This document shows positions 61,601-63,317 of a stretch of DNA of 64,000 nucleotides, one piece after another. Position 1 is the first letter of the stretch, and each line of letters begins with the position of its first letter. The stretch is from positions 21,952,952 to 22,016,951 of the forward strand of contig JAJKFL010000031.1 of the NCBI GenBank assembly GCA_021186555.1. Reading direction: 5' to 3'. Both the position numbers and the translations under genes were made by a program. The notes beneath the pieces are model-generated. The model ran no database searches. It was not told the origin of the DNA and saw only the letters and a program-made list of their open reading frames with translations. Source of the stretch: Reticulitermes speratus (Eukaryota > Arthropoda > Insecta > Blattodea > Rhinotermitidae).

Positions 61601-63317
61601 TGATGCCATGTTGACCGCTAAATAGCTACTAACATTTTGAAGGAGTTTTCTGCCTCCATCTTCAGGGACTAAGTGGTCCAAGACAATGGCAAAGGCAGGA
61701 GAACAGAAATAACTGGTTTAAACTACTGAACAAAAAATGCATGTTAATGCAAAAATTTATGGTCCATCTACAATGTTTATACAGTTGTAGGCCTCTTCAT
61801 AACAAATATTTCAATGAAAATAAAACTGACTGGTTTAAATTTCATGTTTATATAATCCCTCATATTTTTGAAGCAGCAAACCCTCAATATGGCTCTGTAA
61901 ACAAACCTTGTATAATTACTTTCAACTGTTGCATTCTACTGTGCTACTAACCATTAACTATCACACAAACAATTCCCTTTCAACACAGCTATAAAGACAA
62001 ATACAAATACAAACAATCTTGCATAATATTTACCATGAACTTAATAATACTTTCAGTTTTGTAACTAACTGAACTTACTTAGAACTGACAGCATCTTTCT
62101 TGAGGTCTGTATCAGTATGGAAATGAATCTTTTGATTTTGGTCCTTGTCTGCATTGTAAAAGATATCAACAGTTGCAACATTCTGAGATCCTGTAATCTG
62201 AAGGTCTCCAGTGCCTTTGATCTTTCGGTCAATCTTTGGAATATCTACATTAAAGGCAGCACTACCTTTACCACCAGAGTACTTGAATTGGCCACTTCCA
62301 GATAAATAGTCCTTGAGGAACACCTGTTCAACAGAACATGCAGTAAAAATGTTAATCACAGCAAGACACATTATTCACCACAACATCACACAAGCAACGC
62401 AAGTTAGACCACTGAGGCAAAATGGTAGACCATTTATATGTAGTGGCATACTGATGAATCCATACTGTTACTACTGTATACTATTAGTACTATAAATTAT
62501 TTCATATTCTGGGAGTCAACACTGATATATATATTAGTTCTAAATTCTCTTCACGTTTAATGTGCCATATTCAATTCTGAGAATTGAGATACTTTCCTCA
62601 TAATTGTTATTGTAATGAACTCAAGCCACTCATTTTATTACTATCTCAAAGTCATAAATAATGAAACCTTTACCTTGGCATTTCCAGATGGATTTCCACT
62701 AGCCCTGTTGTACTTGGCACTGACTTCAACATAATCAGTGTTGCCAACTGAAGCCTTGTAATGTGTATCAAACAGATGCTGATTTAGCACCAGCCCAGAA
62801 TCAAGCCTGAAATACAGATTGGTTTAACTTGAAATCGGGCAAGCTTGAATTTATTAAAGAGAGATCATTGATTTACTATAAAATCAATTAGTTTTTCAAA
62901 ATTCAAAATATTCACAAATTGAAATGGAATATACAGTTACTGTATATGTTTACAATGAGCACTCTATGCTGTTCGTTGCTTTTGTGAGATATTTTACATG
63001 GCTGTAACAAAAATTTAATCCATAATAGTCGCTTTGACTTAGTCCACAACACATTTAAAATAAATTTTAGCAAAAACATCTCAGTTTAAAATTACTAGTA
63101 GTTATACACACTTGTAGTCATTAGGCTGTCCATGAACCTTAGCCACAGCATCAACCTGAAAATTGATGTCACCCCTTTCAAAGCGGTGTGTGACGTCAGC
63201 CACCAATTCGTACTTTCCACCAGGCTTCACCTCTAATTCAGTAGTGAACTTGGACTGATCAGGAGATATAACTTCACGTTTTGTTTCAAATTCTATGCCG
63301 TTATCAAGAACCTTGGC
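7499..63317 (-). CDS. apolpp: Apolipophorin precursor (apoLp-II/I), C-terminal two thirds, 36 coding exons
   Basis: Large lipid-transfer protein that forms the scaffold of insect lipophorin and carries diacylglycerol, hydrocarbons and sterols in haemolymph; it is secreted and cleaved into apoLp-II and apoLp-I. Seen here: 36 exons bounded by AG acceptors and GT donors (one GC) join with matching phases into 2068 codons without a stop, then TGA. Residues about 1-1057 of this fragment are beta-strand-rich; 1058-1490 include amphipathic helices; 1495-1690 form a VWFD domain; about 1737-2057 form a VWA-like module. Members of the family are about 3300-3400 residues, so the N-terminal vitellogenin-like lipid-transfer domain and the furin-type cleavage site must lie beyond base 64000. 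The open frame argues for an intact functional gene. Introns run from about 250 bp to 4 kb and host most of the transposons listed here. The last exon is the least certain part. Confidence 0.93.
7739..8400. repeat. 662-bp inverted duplication with Penelope/hammerhead-like motif in each arm
   Basis: Left arm starts GTTTAAGTTAAAGCCAACTA and the right arm ends in its reverse complement with a few changes; arms are about 300 bp around a spacer near 8040-8090. Each arm carries the motif CCTGAGGATGG...GAAACGTATG (left on minus strand 7807-7836; right on plus strand about 8302-8332, partly decayed). Lies in the last intron. Likely two Penelope-like terminal repeats in head-to-head order; no protein is present. 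Confidence 0.75.
8401..9381. other. Last intron, no recognised element
   Basis: AT-rich sequence. A weak tRNA-SINE-like segment around 9141-9240 (ACTGGTAAGAGCCTGGACTT) is too decayed to call. Confidence 0.4.
9382..9794. mobile_element. Non-autonomous DNA transposon (MITE), family unknown
   Basis: Ends CCAGGTGCACACCC and, on the other strand, CCAAGGGCGCACCC are similar inverted repeats followed inside by G runs (14 G at 9410-9423, C run near 9768-9778). Flanked by TGCTTG on both sides. No coding sequence. Confidence 0.5.
10566..10769 (-). CDS. apolpp: apolipophorin exon, window exon 35
   Basis: 68 codons, [15 protein letters not shown] to KEREPLA, with DCTCHVSAG and FSECKV cysteines; donor GTGAGT. 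Conserved-looking C-terminal end of the precursor. Confidence 0.92.
11305..11426 (-). CDS. apolpp: apolipophorin exon, window exon 34
   Basis: (G)[15 protein letters not shown] to WIPIALD; donor GTATGT. 122 nt, ends phase 0. Confidence 0.91.
11427..13441. other. Intron, nothing recognised
   Basis: 2.0-kb intron between window exons 33 and 34; AT-rich, no open frames, no clear repeat boundaries. Confidence 0.6.
13442..13571 (-). CDS. apolpp: apolipophorin exon, window exon 33
   Basis: [18 protein letters not shown] to AKTVKQIV plus one base of Gly; donor [19 protein letters not shown] looks like a helix-strand unit of the VWA-like module. Confidence 0.92.
13740..14105 (-). repeat. Probable dispersed repeat with tRNA-like end
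   Basis: The right end contains a B-box-like sequence on the minus strand (GTTCAAATC near 14035) followed by text resembling tRNA-derived SINE heads. The body (CAGTGGCAGGTTAGATGGCAA) looks like a repeat I have seen in insect genomes, but no second copy is present here. Confidence 0.3.
14358..14475. repeat. (CTA)n(GTA)n microsatellite
   Basis: CTACTACTA run switching directly to AGTAGTAGT, so it is itself self-complementary, then an imperfect AGT/GCA-rich tail. It creates spurious poly-Thr and poly-Ser frames. Confidence 0.95.
14655..14884 (-). CDS. apolpp: apolipophorin exon, window exon 32
   Basis: (G)[14 protein letters not shown] to SAFSVS; donor GTGAGT. 230 nt, ends phase 0. Confidence 0.92.
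14885..16406. other. Intron, nothing recognised
   Basis: Part of the intron between window exons 31 and 32; no recognisable element in this stretch. Confidence 0.5.
16415..16694. mobile_element. hAT-type MITE
   Basis: Starts CAGGGACGGCC, ends GGCCCTG; flanked by CACAGAAG (16407-16414) and CATAGAAG (16695-16702), 7 of 8 identical. An inner CAGGGCTGGTGAACC at about 16507 looks like the end of another hAT element nested or recombined inside. Confidence 0.6.
16780..16930 (-). mobile_element. Decayed tRNA-derived SINE fragment
   Basis: The text from GGAATTTGGGTATGTCTCAG through AGCCCATCATTTTACTGACT resembles the minus-strand SINE copies at 6475 and 57150 (AGCCCATAG...ACTGAGCTGTCCCAGCTCC). Boundaries unclear. 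Confidence 0.4.
17014..17102 (-). CDS. apolpp: apolipophorin exon, window exon 31
   Basis: Short exon of 89 nt: (T)[16 protein letters not shown] to KTVFE; donor GTAAGT. The LIGFG strand is where VWA proteins have a similar GFG core strand. Flanked upstream by the intron with the Tigger and Penelope-like fragments. Confidence 0.9.
17540..17920 (+). mobile_element. Penelope-like retroelement fragment with GIY-YIG endonuclease remnant
   Basis: The plus strand encodes [20 protein letters not shown], then [20 protein letters not shown] and, after a frame change near 17820, [12 protein letters not shown]. This matches the order K-Y-G-T-R-F--H---NS-FAQHL-N--H of the GIY-YIG endonuclease at the C-terminus of Penelope-like elements. 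The Arg of the usual TRF is Trp here. Only about 110 residues survive and no reverse transcriptase is seen upstream. Confidence 0.75.
18852..20261 (+). mobile_element. Tigger/pogo-type DNA transposon, internally deleted
   Basis: Terminal inverted repeats CAGTGGAACCTCGTTGCAT and, on the other strand, CAGTAAAACCTCGATGCAT, flanked by TA. At 1.41 kb it is shorter than full-length relatives (about 2.3-2.8 kb). The N-terminal DNA-binding part of the transposase is missing while the C-terminal catalytic part remains. CpG-rich compared with surrounding intron, so probably not very old. Confidence 0.85.
19173..20150 (+). pseudogene. Tigger/pogo transposase remnant (DDE domain and acidic C-terminus)
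   Basis: Pieces in order: [20 protein letters not shown] and [16 protein letters not shown], then after an in-frame TGA (where the family has Trp) [13 protein letters not shown] and [13 protein letters not shown] with the second catalytic Asp. A deletion and frame change near 19545 removes the usual [10 protein letters not shown] motif, then [20 protein letters not shown], a stop after QQVTQ, FRKAGY, an Asp/Glu-rich tail and MPITDFFQ. Cannot encode an active enzyme. Confidence 0.8.
20708..20894 (-). CDS. apolpp: apolipophorin exon, window exon 30 (VWA-like start)
   Basis: (V)[14 protein letters not shown] then [15 protein letters not shown] and a helix-forming stretch to LKAKGI; donor GTAAGT. 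The hydrophobic strand plus following helix resembles the first strand and helix of a VWA fold, but the DxSxS metal motif is absent. Confidence 0.9.
21012..21187 (+). mobile_element. 5'-truncated tRNA-derived SINE
   Basis: Matches the 3' part of the copies at 25085 and 30017: ACCCTCCTGTGCAATGAATA, a ..TTTCCCAGGGGTA core, GCATGGTGCTGACCAAC, and the end ATGGGGTGACCTTTACCTTT. The tRNA head is missing. Confidence 0.7.
21466..21635 (-). CDS. apolpp: apolipophorin exon, window exon 29
   Basis: (R)[15 protein letters not shown] to SLPADC plus one base; donor GTGAGT. Cysteines at REAC, EVAC and ADC resemble the cysteine-rich stretch that follows VWFD domains. Confidence 0.92.
22536..22678 (-). CDS. 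apolpp: apolipophorin exon, window exon 28 (VWFD domain end)
   Basis: [18 protein letters not shown] (typical F-NSWKV--SC of VWFD) to GGATSL plus AG of Arg; a His/Asp-rich [12 protein letters not shown] stretch sits in the middle. Donor GTACAA. Confidence 0.94.
23408..23641 (-). CDS. apolpp: apolipophorin exon, window exon 27 (VWFD domain)
   Basis: 78 codons from [15 protein letters not shown] to KQPNGQ. Contains [14 protein letters not shown], the VWFD G-LLG...E--D motif, and the Cys pair [13 protein letters not shown]. Donor GTGCGT. Confidence 0.96.
23763..23956 (-). CDS. apolpp: apolipophorin exon, window exon 26 (VWFD domain start)
   Basis: (A)[10 protein letters not shown] then [16 protein letters not shown], the hallmark opening of a von Willebrand factor D domain, followed by [12 protein letters not shown]; ends FYDSR before GTAAGT. 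194 nt, ends phase 0. Confidence 0.96.
24499..24543. repeat. (TA)n(CA)n microsatellite
   Basis: About 36 bases of TA alternation followed by CACACACA inside the intron between window exons 25 and 26. A second short (AC)n lies at about 24206-24221. Confidence 0.95.
24855..25026 (-). CDS. apolpp: apolipophorin exon, window exon 25
   Basis: [14 protein letters not shown] to WIPPYK plus one base of Ala; donor GTATGA. 172 nt. Linker just before the VWFD domain. Confidence 0.92.
25085..25392 (+). mobile_element. Full-length tRNA-derived SINE (termite/cockroach-type)
   Basis: 308 bp with A box GGCGCAGTTGG, B box GGTTCGATTCCC, a body with CAGCCTC...GAGTACCAGGAATATTTCC and the end GGGGTTGCTTTACCTTTT. 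Perfect 14-bp target duplications ACATAAATTTATAA at 25071-25084 and 25393-25406, so it is the youngest SINE here. Not a functional tRNA: the acceptor stem cannot pair. Confidence 0.92.
26026..26301. repeat. Perfect 276-bp palindrome with Penelope/hammerhead-like motif
   Basis: Two arms of 138 bp (26026-26163 and 26164-26301) are exact reverse complements with no spacer; the centre is CAC|GTG. Each arm contains CCTGAAGATGG, a self-complementary GGTCAGGTACCTGACC and GAAAC (26206-26235 on plus; 26092-26121 on minus), then a hairpin ACTATTAAA/TTTAATAGT. Outer ends share GTGCATCTAGTTGG with the element at 7739-8400 (GTGCATTAGTTGG). Lies in the intron between window exons 24 and 25. Confidence 0.95.
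26380..27049. repeat. 670-bp imperfect inverted duplication of the same kind
   Basis: The left end CTAATTTATAATAATTCACC is mirrored at the right end; arms of about 310 bp diverge by scattered substitutions around a spacer near 26690-26730. The motif with a GATCCC...GGGATC stem lies at 26464-26492 (minus) and 26937-26965 (plus). Only about 80 bases from the perfect palindrome, and both arms have the outer TGCACAATCTCATAT-type end. Confidence 0.9.
27570..27719 (-). CDS. apolpp: apolipophorin exon, window exon 24
   Basis: 50 codons, phase 0, [13 protein letters not shown] to NFLGFR; donor GTAAGC. The intron after it contains two inverted duplications and a SINE. Confidence 0.9.
28161..28370. 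mobile_element. Possible mariner terminal fragment
   Basis: TACGTGGGTTGAATGAAAAG (28162-28181) looks like a mariner terminal inverted repeat, but no transposase and no clear second end were found. Confidence 0.3.
28456..28484. repeat. (TGTA)n microsatellite
   Basis: About seven ATGT units in the intron between window exons 23 and 24. Confidence 0.95.
28636..28776 (-). CDS. apolpp: apolipophorin exon, window exon 23
   Basis: 47 codons, phase 0, [15 protein letters not shown] to AYVEK; donor GTACAT. Confidence 0.9.
30017..30274 (+). mobile_element. tRNA-derived SINE
   Basis: Same family as 25085-25392: CAGCCTCCTGTACAATGGAT, TTTCCCGGGGGTAAAG, CTAGTGCCGAGGTTAAAAA and the end TTTACCTTA. Perfect 15-bp target duplications TATTTATATGTAAAA at 30002-30016 and 30275-30289. 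The B box is missing, so the head is partly deleted. Confidence 0.88.
30545..30672 (-). CDS. apolpp: apolipophorin exon, window exon 22
   Basis: (D)[12 protein letters not shown] to KEQYKQ; donor GTAAGT. 128 nt, ends phase 0. Confidence 0.9.
31200..31900 (-). repeat. Dispersed repeat copy (TCTTCTGGGTTATG family), split by a hAT MITE
   Basis: GGCAGCTAGGTTGATAC, TCTTCTGGGTTATAGCTC, AGCAACATTTCAGAG and, after the inserted MITE, GTGCTTTCTGCAGTCTTCTCC match in order the copies at 61545-61690 and 52960-53050. Removing the insertion and one TTTCAGAG restores continuity of the repeat. Confidence 0.55.
31376..31820. mobile_element. Non-autonomous hAT transposon
   Basis: 445 bp, ends TAGGCTGACCATAA and (other strand) TAGGCTGACAATACGTCCCG, with perfect 8-bp duplication TTTCAGAG at 31368-31375 and 31821-31828. 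Contains CGGGAC repeats; no protein. Confidence 0.85.
31829..32896. other. Intron, nothing recognised beyond the repeat edge
   Basis: Apart from the end of the split repeat, AT-rich sequence with no open frame or repeat signature. Confidence 0.5.
32897..33068 (-). CDS. apolpp: apolipophorin exon, window exon 21 (helical block)
   Basis: [14 protein letters not shown] to FQEFVE plus one base of Asp; donor GTAAAG. 172 nt, amphipathic helix pattern. Confidence 0.9.
33196..33322 (-). CDS. apolpp: apolipophorin exon, window exon 20 (helical block)
   Basis: (V)[16 protein letters not shown] to ESFSK; donor GTACTA. 127 nt, ends phase 0. Strongly amphipathic helical pattern. Confidence 0.9.
33830..34050 (-). 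CDS. apolpp: apolipophorin exon, window exon 19 (helical block)
   Basis: [13 protein letters not shown] to GASEN plus GT of a Val codon; donor GTTAGT, chosen because it alone gives the phase needed by the next exon. Heptad-like Leu/Val spacing with many Glu and Lys suggests amphipathic helices. Confidence 0.88.
34618..34802 (-). CDS. apolpp: apolipophorin exon, window exon 18
   Basis: (N)[13 protein letters not shown] to EVKHIV; donor GTAAGT. 185 nt. Marks the change from beta-strand-rich to helix-rich sequence. Confidence 0.92.
35621..35697. repeat. (TG)n microsatellite with GAGCGCACGCA interruptions
   Basis: TGTGTG runs broken twice by the same GAGCGCACGCATG unit, so the array itself has a short higher-order repeat. 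Confidence 0.95.
36190..38553 (-). mobile_element. hAT-superfamily DNA transposon, nearly full length
   Basis: 2364 bp with terminal inverted repeats CAGGGGTGCTCAACC / CAGGGGTACTCAAACC and perfect 8-bp target duplications ATCTAAAC (36182-36189 and 38554-38561). The transposase lies on the minus strand from about 38325 to 36527. Inserted in the intron between window exons 17 and 18 in the same orientation as the host gene. Confidence 0.95.
36527..38325 (-). pseudogene. hAT transposase (ZBED/GTF2IRD2-like), recently inactivated
   Basis: Starts MAGTSKK; after a frame slip in a run of seven A it reads [18 protein letters not shown] and then CLICRES...[12 protein letters not shown], a BED-type zinc finger (C-x2-C...H-x4-H). 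It continues through [20 protein letters not shown] (catalytic-core region) and [15 protein letters not shown] second frame slip in an A run near 37530 leads to [20 protein letters not shown], and the C-terminal dimerisation region has [20 protein letters not shown] and [21 protein letters not shown] count two frame slips and three in-frame stops, so it is inactive but young. Confidence 0.9.
38895..39063 (-). CDS. apolpp: apolipophorin exon, window exon 17
   Basis: [14 protein letters not shown] to TIFRK plus one base of Asn; donor GTAAGT. Followed by the 4.1-kb intron that carries the hAT transposon. Confidence 0.91.
39105..39222 (-). mobile_element. tRNA-derived SINE fragment
   Basis: Minus-strand head with GGTTCGAATCC complement at about 39152, CCAGTCCATAG and ACTACACTGCCCTGACA, matching the copies at 57150-57427 and 6475-6793. 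Confidence 0.65.
39640..40270 (-). pseudogene. Tc1/mariner-like DDE transposase remnant
   Basis: The minus strand reads [10 protein letters not shown], a stop, then [34 protein letters not shown] and [15 protein letters not shown], a stop, and FRDLTGE. This fits the DEA-F...N-QN--YW--ENP...VHE-PLH--KV-VWCA-S--RIIGPIFF-ET-N pattern of an insect Tc1/mariner-like DDE family. Many stops; no inverted repeats found. Confidence 0.6.
40639..40671. repeat. Poly(C) run followed by (AC)n
   Basis: 17 C residues at 40639-40655 continue into ACACACAC. Confidence 0.9.
40880..41026 (-). CDS. apolpp: apolipophorin exon, window exon 16
   Basis: 49 codons, phase 0, [12 protein letters not shown] to ELLLY; donor GTAAGT. 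Confidence 0.92.
41455..41479. repeat. (TA)n microsatellite
   Basis: TA alternation in the intron between window exons 15 and 16. Confidence 0.9.
42045..42221 (-). CDS. apolpp: apolipophorin exon, window exon 15
   Basis: 59 codons, phase 0 at both ends, [14 protein letters not shown] to SAKGK; donor GTGAGT. Confidence 0.92.
42395..42560 (-). repeat. Dispersed repeat copy (TCTTCTGGGATATG family)
   Basis: TTCTTCTGGGATTTAGCATC, ATGTCACTGGGTGACTGGTG, CCTGACGTTTCAAGAAAGG and CACCTTTCAGGGTC parallel the copy at 60640-60830. On the minus strand it contains CCCTGAAAGG...TTGAAACGTC. Confidence 0.5.
42908..43128 (-). CDS. apolpp: apolipophorin exon, window exon 14
   Basis: (G)[14 protein letters not shown] to HPDLQK; donor GTGATG. 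221 nt, ends phase 0. Confidence 0.92.
43129..44087. other. Intron, nothing recognised
   Basis: AT-rich intron between window exons 13 and 14 without repeat or domain signal. Confidence 0.5.
44088..44279 (-). CDS. apolpp: apolipophorin exon, window exon 13
   Basis: (D)[12 protein letters not shown] to LNEKTV plus one base of Gly; donor GTAAGT. 192 nt. Confidence 0.92.
45096..45265 (+). mobile_element. Probable tRNA-derived SINE
   Basis: A-box-like TGGCTCAGGCAGTTAG, B-box-like AGATTCAACCC, then TTTTTCTCTGAGTACTTTG and the end CCTGTCAGTATCATTCCAAC followed by AATGCTTC, which resembles the 3' end of an arthropod SINE type. Different family from the 25085 copy. Confidence 0.5.
45914..46058 (-). 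CDS. apolpp: apolipophorin exon, window exon 12
   Basis: Starts [12 protein letters not shown], contains a Cys pair ([10 protein letters not shown]) and ends IVKSI plus one base of Asp; donor GTAAGT. 145 nt. Confidence 0.9.
46413..46680 (-). mobile_element. SINE of a second family, tRNA-Leu/Ser-like head
   Basis: On the minus strand the head reads GTGGCCGTGCGGTCTAAGGC (A box) and GGTTTCGAATCCC (B box), then a body ending in a 15-G run. It is more CpG-rich than its surroundings. The flanks of the B box do not pair with the 5' end, so it is not a tRNA gene. Confidence 0.75.
46946..47093 (-). CDS. apolpp: apolipophorin exon, window exon 11
   Basis: Completes Arg, then [12 protein letters not shown] to GELGTE; donor GTAAGT. 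148 nt, ends phase 0. Confidence 0.92.
47562..47802 (+). mobile_element. Probable tRNA-derived SINE with (AATA)n tail
   Basis: CTGGTACTGTGGTAATGCTC (A-box-like), TTTGAATCC (B-box-like), a body with GGCGAATGCCAGGACACT, and a tail AATAAATAAATAAATC. Confidence 0.6.
48352..48599 (-). CDS. apolpp: apolipophorin exon, window exon 10
   Basis: Starts [15 protein letters not shown] in phase 0 after TTTTCAACAG and ends IING plus AG of a split Arg; donor GTGAGT. 248 nt. Confidence 0.92.
48642..48838. repeat. 107-bp direct tandem duplication with (TTAAT)n
   Basis: Unit 48642-48748 is repeated from 48749 with three substitutions (for example GTCTTTACC versus GTCGTTACC). A TTTAATTTAA array sits at the join, suggesting slippage or unequal exchange at the AT repeat. 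Confidence 0.95.
49010..49370 (-). pseudogene. Tc1/mariner-like transposase C-terminal remnant
   Basis: The minus strand reads [33 protein letters not shown] and KDFLHV, fitting the FFLWG-LKD-VY--NP-T-EELK--I...VSENIVKRF end of a family I believe is the same as the remnant at 39.6-40.3 kb. Several stops. Confidence 0.5.
50262..50948 (-). mobile_element. LINE 3' end fragment (reverse-transcriptase protein C-terminal region)
   Basis: The minus strand yields [72 protein letters not shown] and [20 protein letters not shown] across two frames. This is the conserved C-terminal domain of a common arthropod non-LTR element. 5'-truncated, with several stops and frame changes. Confidence 0.7.
51054..51194 (-). 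CDS. apolpp: apolipophorin exon, window exon 9 (probable GC donor)
   Basis: 47 codons from [10 protein letters not shown] to AVHPQ. The only end that keeps phase with the next exon and fits splice consensus is CAG|GCAAGA, a GC-AG intron donor. A GT 35 bases further on gives phase 2 and puts the next exon into a frame with a stop; a GT four codons earlier is in phase but matches consensus poorly. Confidence 0.8.
51376..52666 (-). mobile_element. mariner DNA transposon, full length
   Basis: 1291 bp, TA-flanked (51374-51375 and 52667-52668). Terminal inverted repeats of about 30 bp contain GGTCGTTCAAATTTAAAC at both ends. Size and TA duplication are typical for mariner. Sits in the intron between window exons 8 and 9, same orientation as the host gene. 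Confidence 0.95.
51451..52512 (-). pseudogene. mariner transposase, inactivated
   Basis: About 353 codons from [14 protein letters not shown] to [10 protein letters not shown]. Helix-turn-helix part [20 protein letters not shown] and [11 protein letters not shown]; catalytic motifs [12 protein letters not shown] (first Asp), DN-HPP-like region near 51730 (second) and [15 protein letters not shown] (third, D34D spacing). Broken by an in-frame TGA after KSFREG and by frame changes near 51945 and 51770. Otherwise close to consensus, hence fairly recent. Confidence 0.9.
52960..53050 (-). repeat. Dispersed repeat copy (TCTTCTGGGTTATG family)
   Basis: TCTTCTGGGTTATGACACTG, AGTATTTTGCAGACACCTG and TTTCCTCCATCTTCTACC follow the same order as the copy at 61545-61690. 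Confidence 0.45.
53620..53690 (-). repeat. Dispersed repeat fragment (same family)
   Basis: GATCTGAGGTTTTCACAGCA and TTCTCTGAGTTATAACACTA match the first part of the 61545 copy; the rest is absent. Confidence 0.4.
53741..53788. repeat. (GTT)n and T/C-rich low-complexity tract
   Basis: TTGTTGTTGTTTTTCTTTTT-type sequence. Confidence 0.9.
54305..54462 (-). CDS. apolpp: apolipophorin exon, window exon 8
   Basis: Completes Asp, then [16 protein letters not shown] to LSLKNK; donor GTGCGT. 158 nt, ends phase 0. The next intron holds the mariner element. Confidence 0.9.
55285..55450 (-). repeat. Dispersed repeat copy (TCTTCTGGGATGTCATG variant)
   Basis: GAGATTTCAGGCTTCCACAG, TCTTCTGGGATGTCATGTGG and AACAGACATTTCAGGAC parallel the family, with a different middle part. 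Confidence 0.45.
56026..56064. repeat. (GTGAAA)n microsatellite
   Basis: Six near-perfect GTGAAA units at the left edge of the Penelope-like fragment that follows. Confidence 0.9.
56065..56420 (+). mobile_element. Penelope-like terminal fragment, single arm
   Basis: An AT-rich segment with TTAATTTTAATTTTAATTTC, as in the 26380-27049 arms, leads to CCTGAGGATGGC...GCCGAAACATG at 56344-56372 (3-bp GGC/GCC stem) and a TTAATAAATAAAATAATTG tail. No inverted partner here. Confidence 0.55.
56598..56769 (-). CDS. apolpp: apolipophorin exon, window exon 7
   Basis: Starts [16 protein letters not shown] and ends DDFKTK plus the first base of an Asp codon; donor GTAATA (weaker than consensus). 172 nt. 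Confidence 0.9.
57150..57427 (-). mobile_element. tRNA-derived SINE
   Basis: Minus-strand copy with GGTTTCGAATCCC complement near 57358 and a body identical in order to the other copies (ACCCCTGAGG, GGAGGCTGGGTGAGCC, AGCCTGGACATTTTGGAG). No clear target duplication. Confidence 0.75.
58258..58539 (-). CDS. apolpp: apolipophorin exon, window exon 6
   Basis: Longest exon here: 94 codons, phase 0 at both ends, from [16 protein letters not shown] to EEKKVQ, donor GTGGGT. Confidence 0.93.
58984..59000. repeat. (AT)n microsatellite
   Basis: Short AT alternation, followed by a decayed SINE-like segment (59005-59240) that is not clear enough to call. Confidence 0.85.
59384..59638 (-). CDS. apolpp: apolipophorin exon, window exon 5
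   Basis: 85 codons, phase 0 at both ends, from [14 protein letters not shown] to RVIKAQ, donor GTGAGT. Beta-strand lipid-binding region. Confidence 0.93.
59639..60639. other. Intron, nothing recognised
   Basis: The left 1 kb of the 1.5-kb intron between window exons 4 and 5 shows no domain or repeat signature beyond the repeat that starts near 60640. Confidence 0.5.
60640..60830 (-). repeat. Dispersed repeat with 42-bp inverted arms
   Basis: TTCTTCTGGGATATGGTGCC at 60695 and its near reverse complement ending at 60816 form arms 60695-60736 and 60775-60816 with a 38-bp loop. The left arm matches the 42395-42560 copy. Confidence 0.75.
61162..61294 (-). CDS. apolpp: apolipophorin exon, window exon 4
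   Basis: Starts (K)[16 protein letters not shown] and ends HHFTGK before GTAAGT; 133 nt, ends phase 0. Phases agree with both neighbours. Confidence 0.92.
61545..61690 (-). repeat. Dispersed repeat copy (best conserved of its family)
   Basis: GGATCTCAGGTTCTCACAGC, AATCTTCTGAGACATGATGC, CCATGTTG, AACATTTTGAAGGAG and TTTCTGCCTCCATCTTCAGG. On the minus strand this reads CCTGAAGATGGAGGCAGAAA, resembling the motif in the inverted duplications. Confidence 0.55.
62079..62323 (-). CDS. apolpp: apolipophorin exon, window exon 3
   Basis: Starts [18 protein letters not shown] and ends in a split Lys codon before a consensus GTAAGT donor. 245 nt. Beta-strand region, rich in alternating Lys/Asp and aliphatic residues. 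Confidence 0.92.
62674..62806 (-). CDS. apolpp: apolipophorin exon, window exon 2
   Basis: Completes the split Lys, continues [10 protein letters not shown] and ends NPSGNAK before GTAAAG. 133 nt, ends in phase 0. Beta-strand region. Confidence 0.9.
63112..63317 (-). CDS. apolpp: apolipophorin exon, window exon 1
   Basis: Begins [10 protein letters not shown] after a CAG acceptor, phase 0, and ends in a split Lys codon (AA|G) before GTGTGT. It encodes alternating hydrophobic and charged residues typical of the amphipathic beta region. Exons 5' of this one are outside the window; the 680 bases to its right show no coding exon. Confidence 0.9.
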
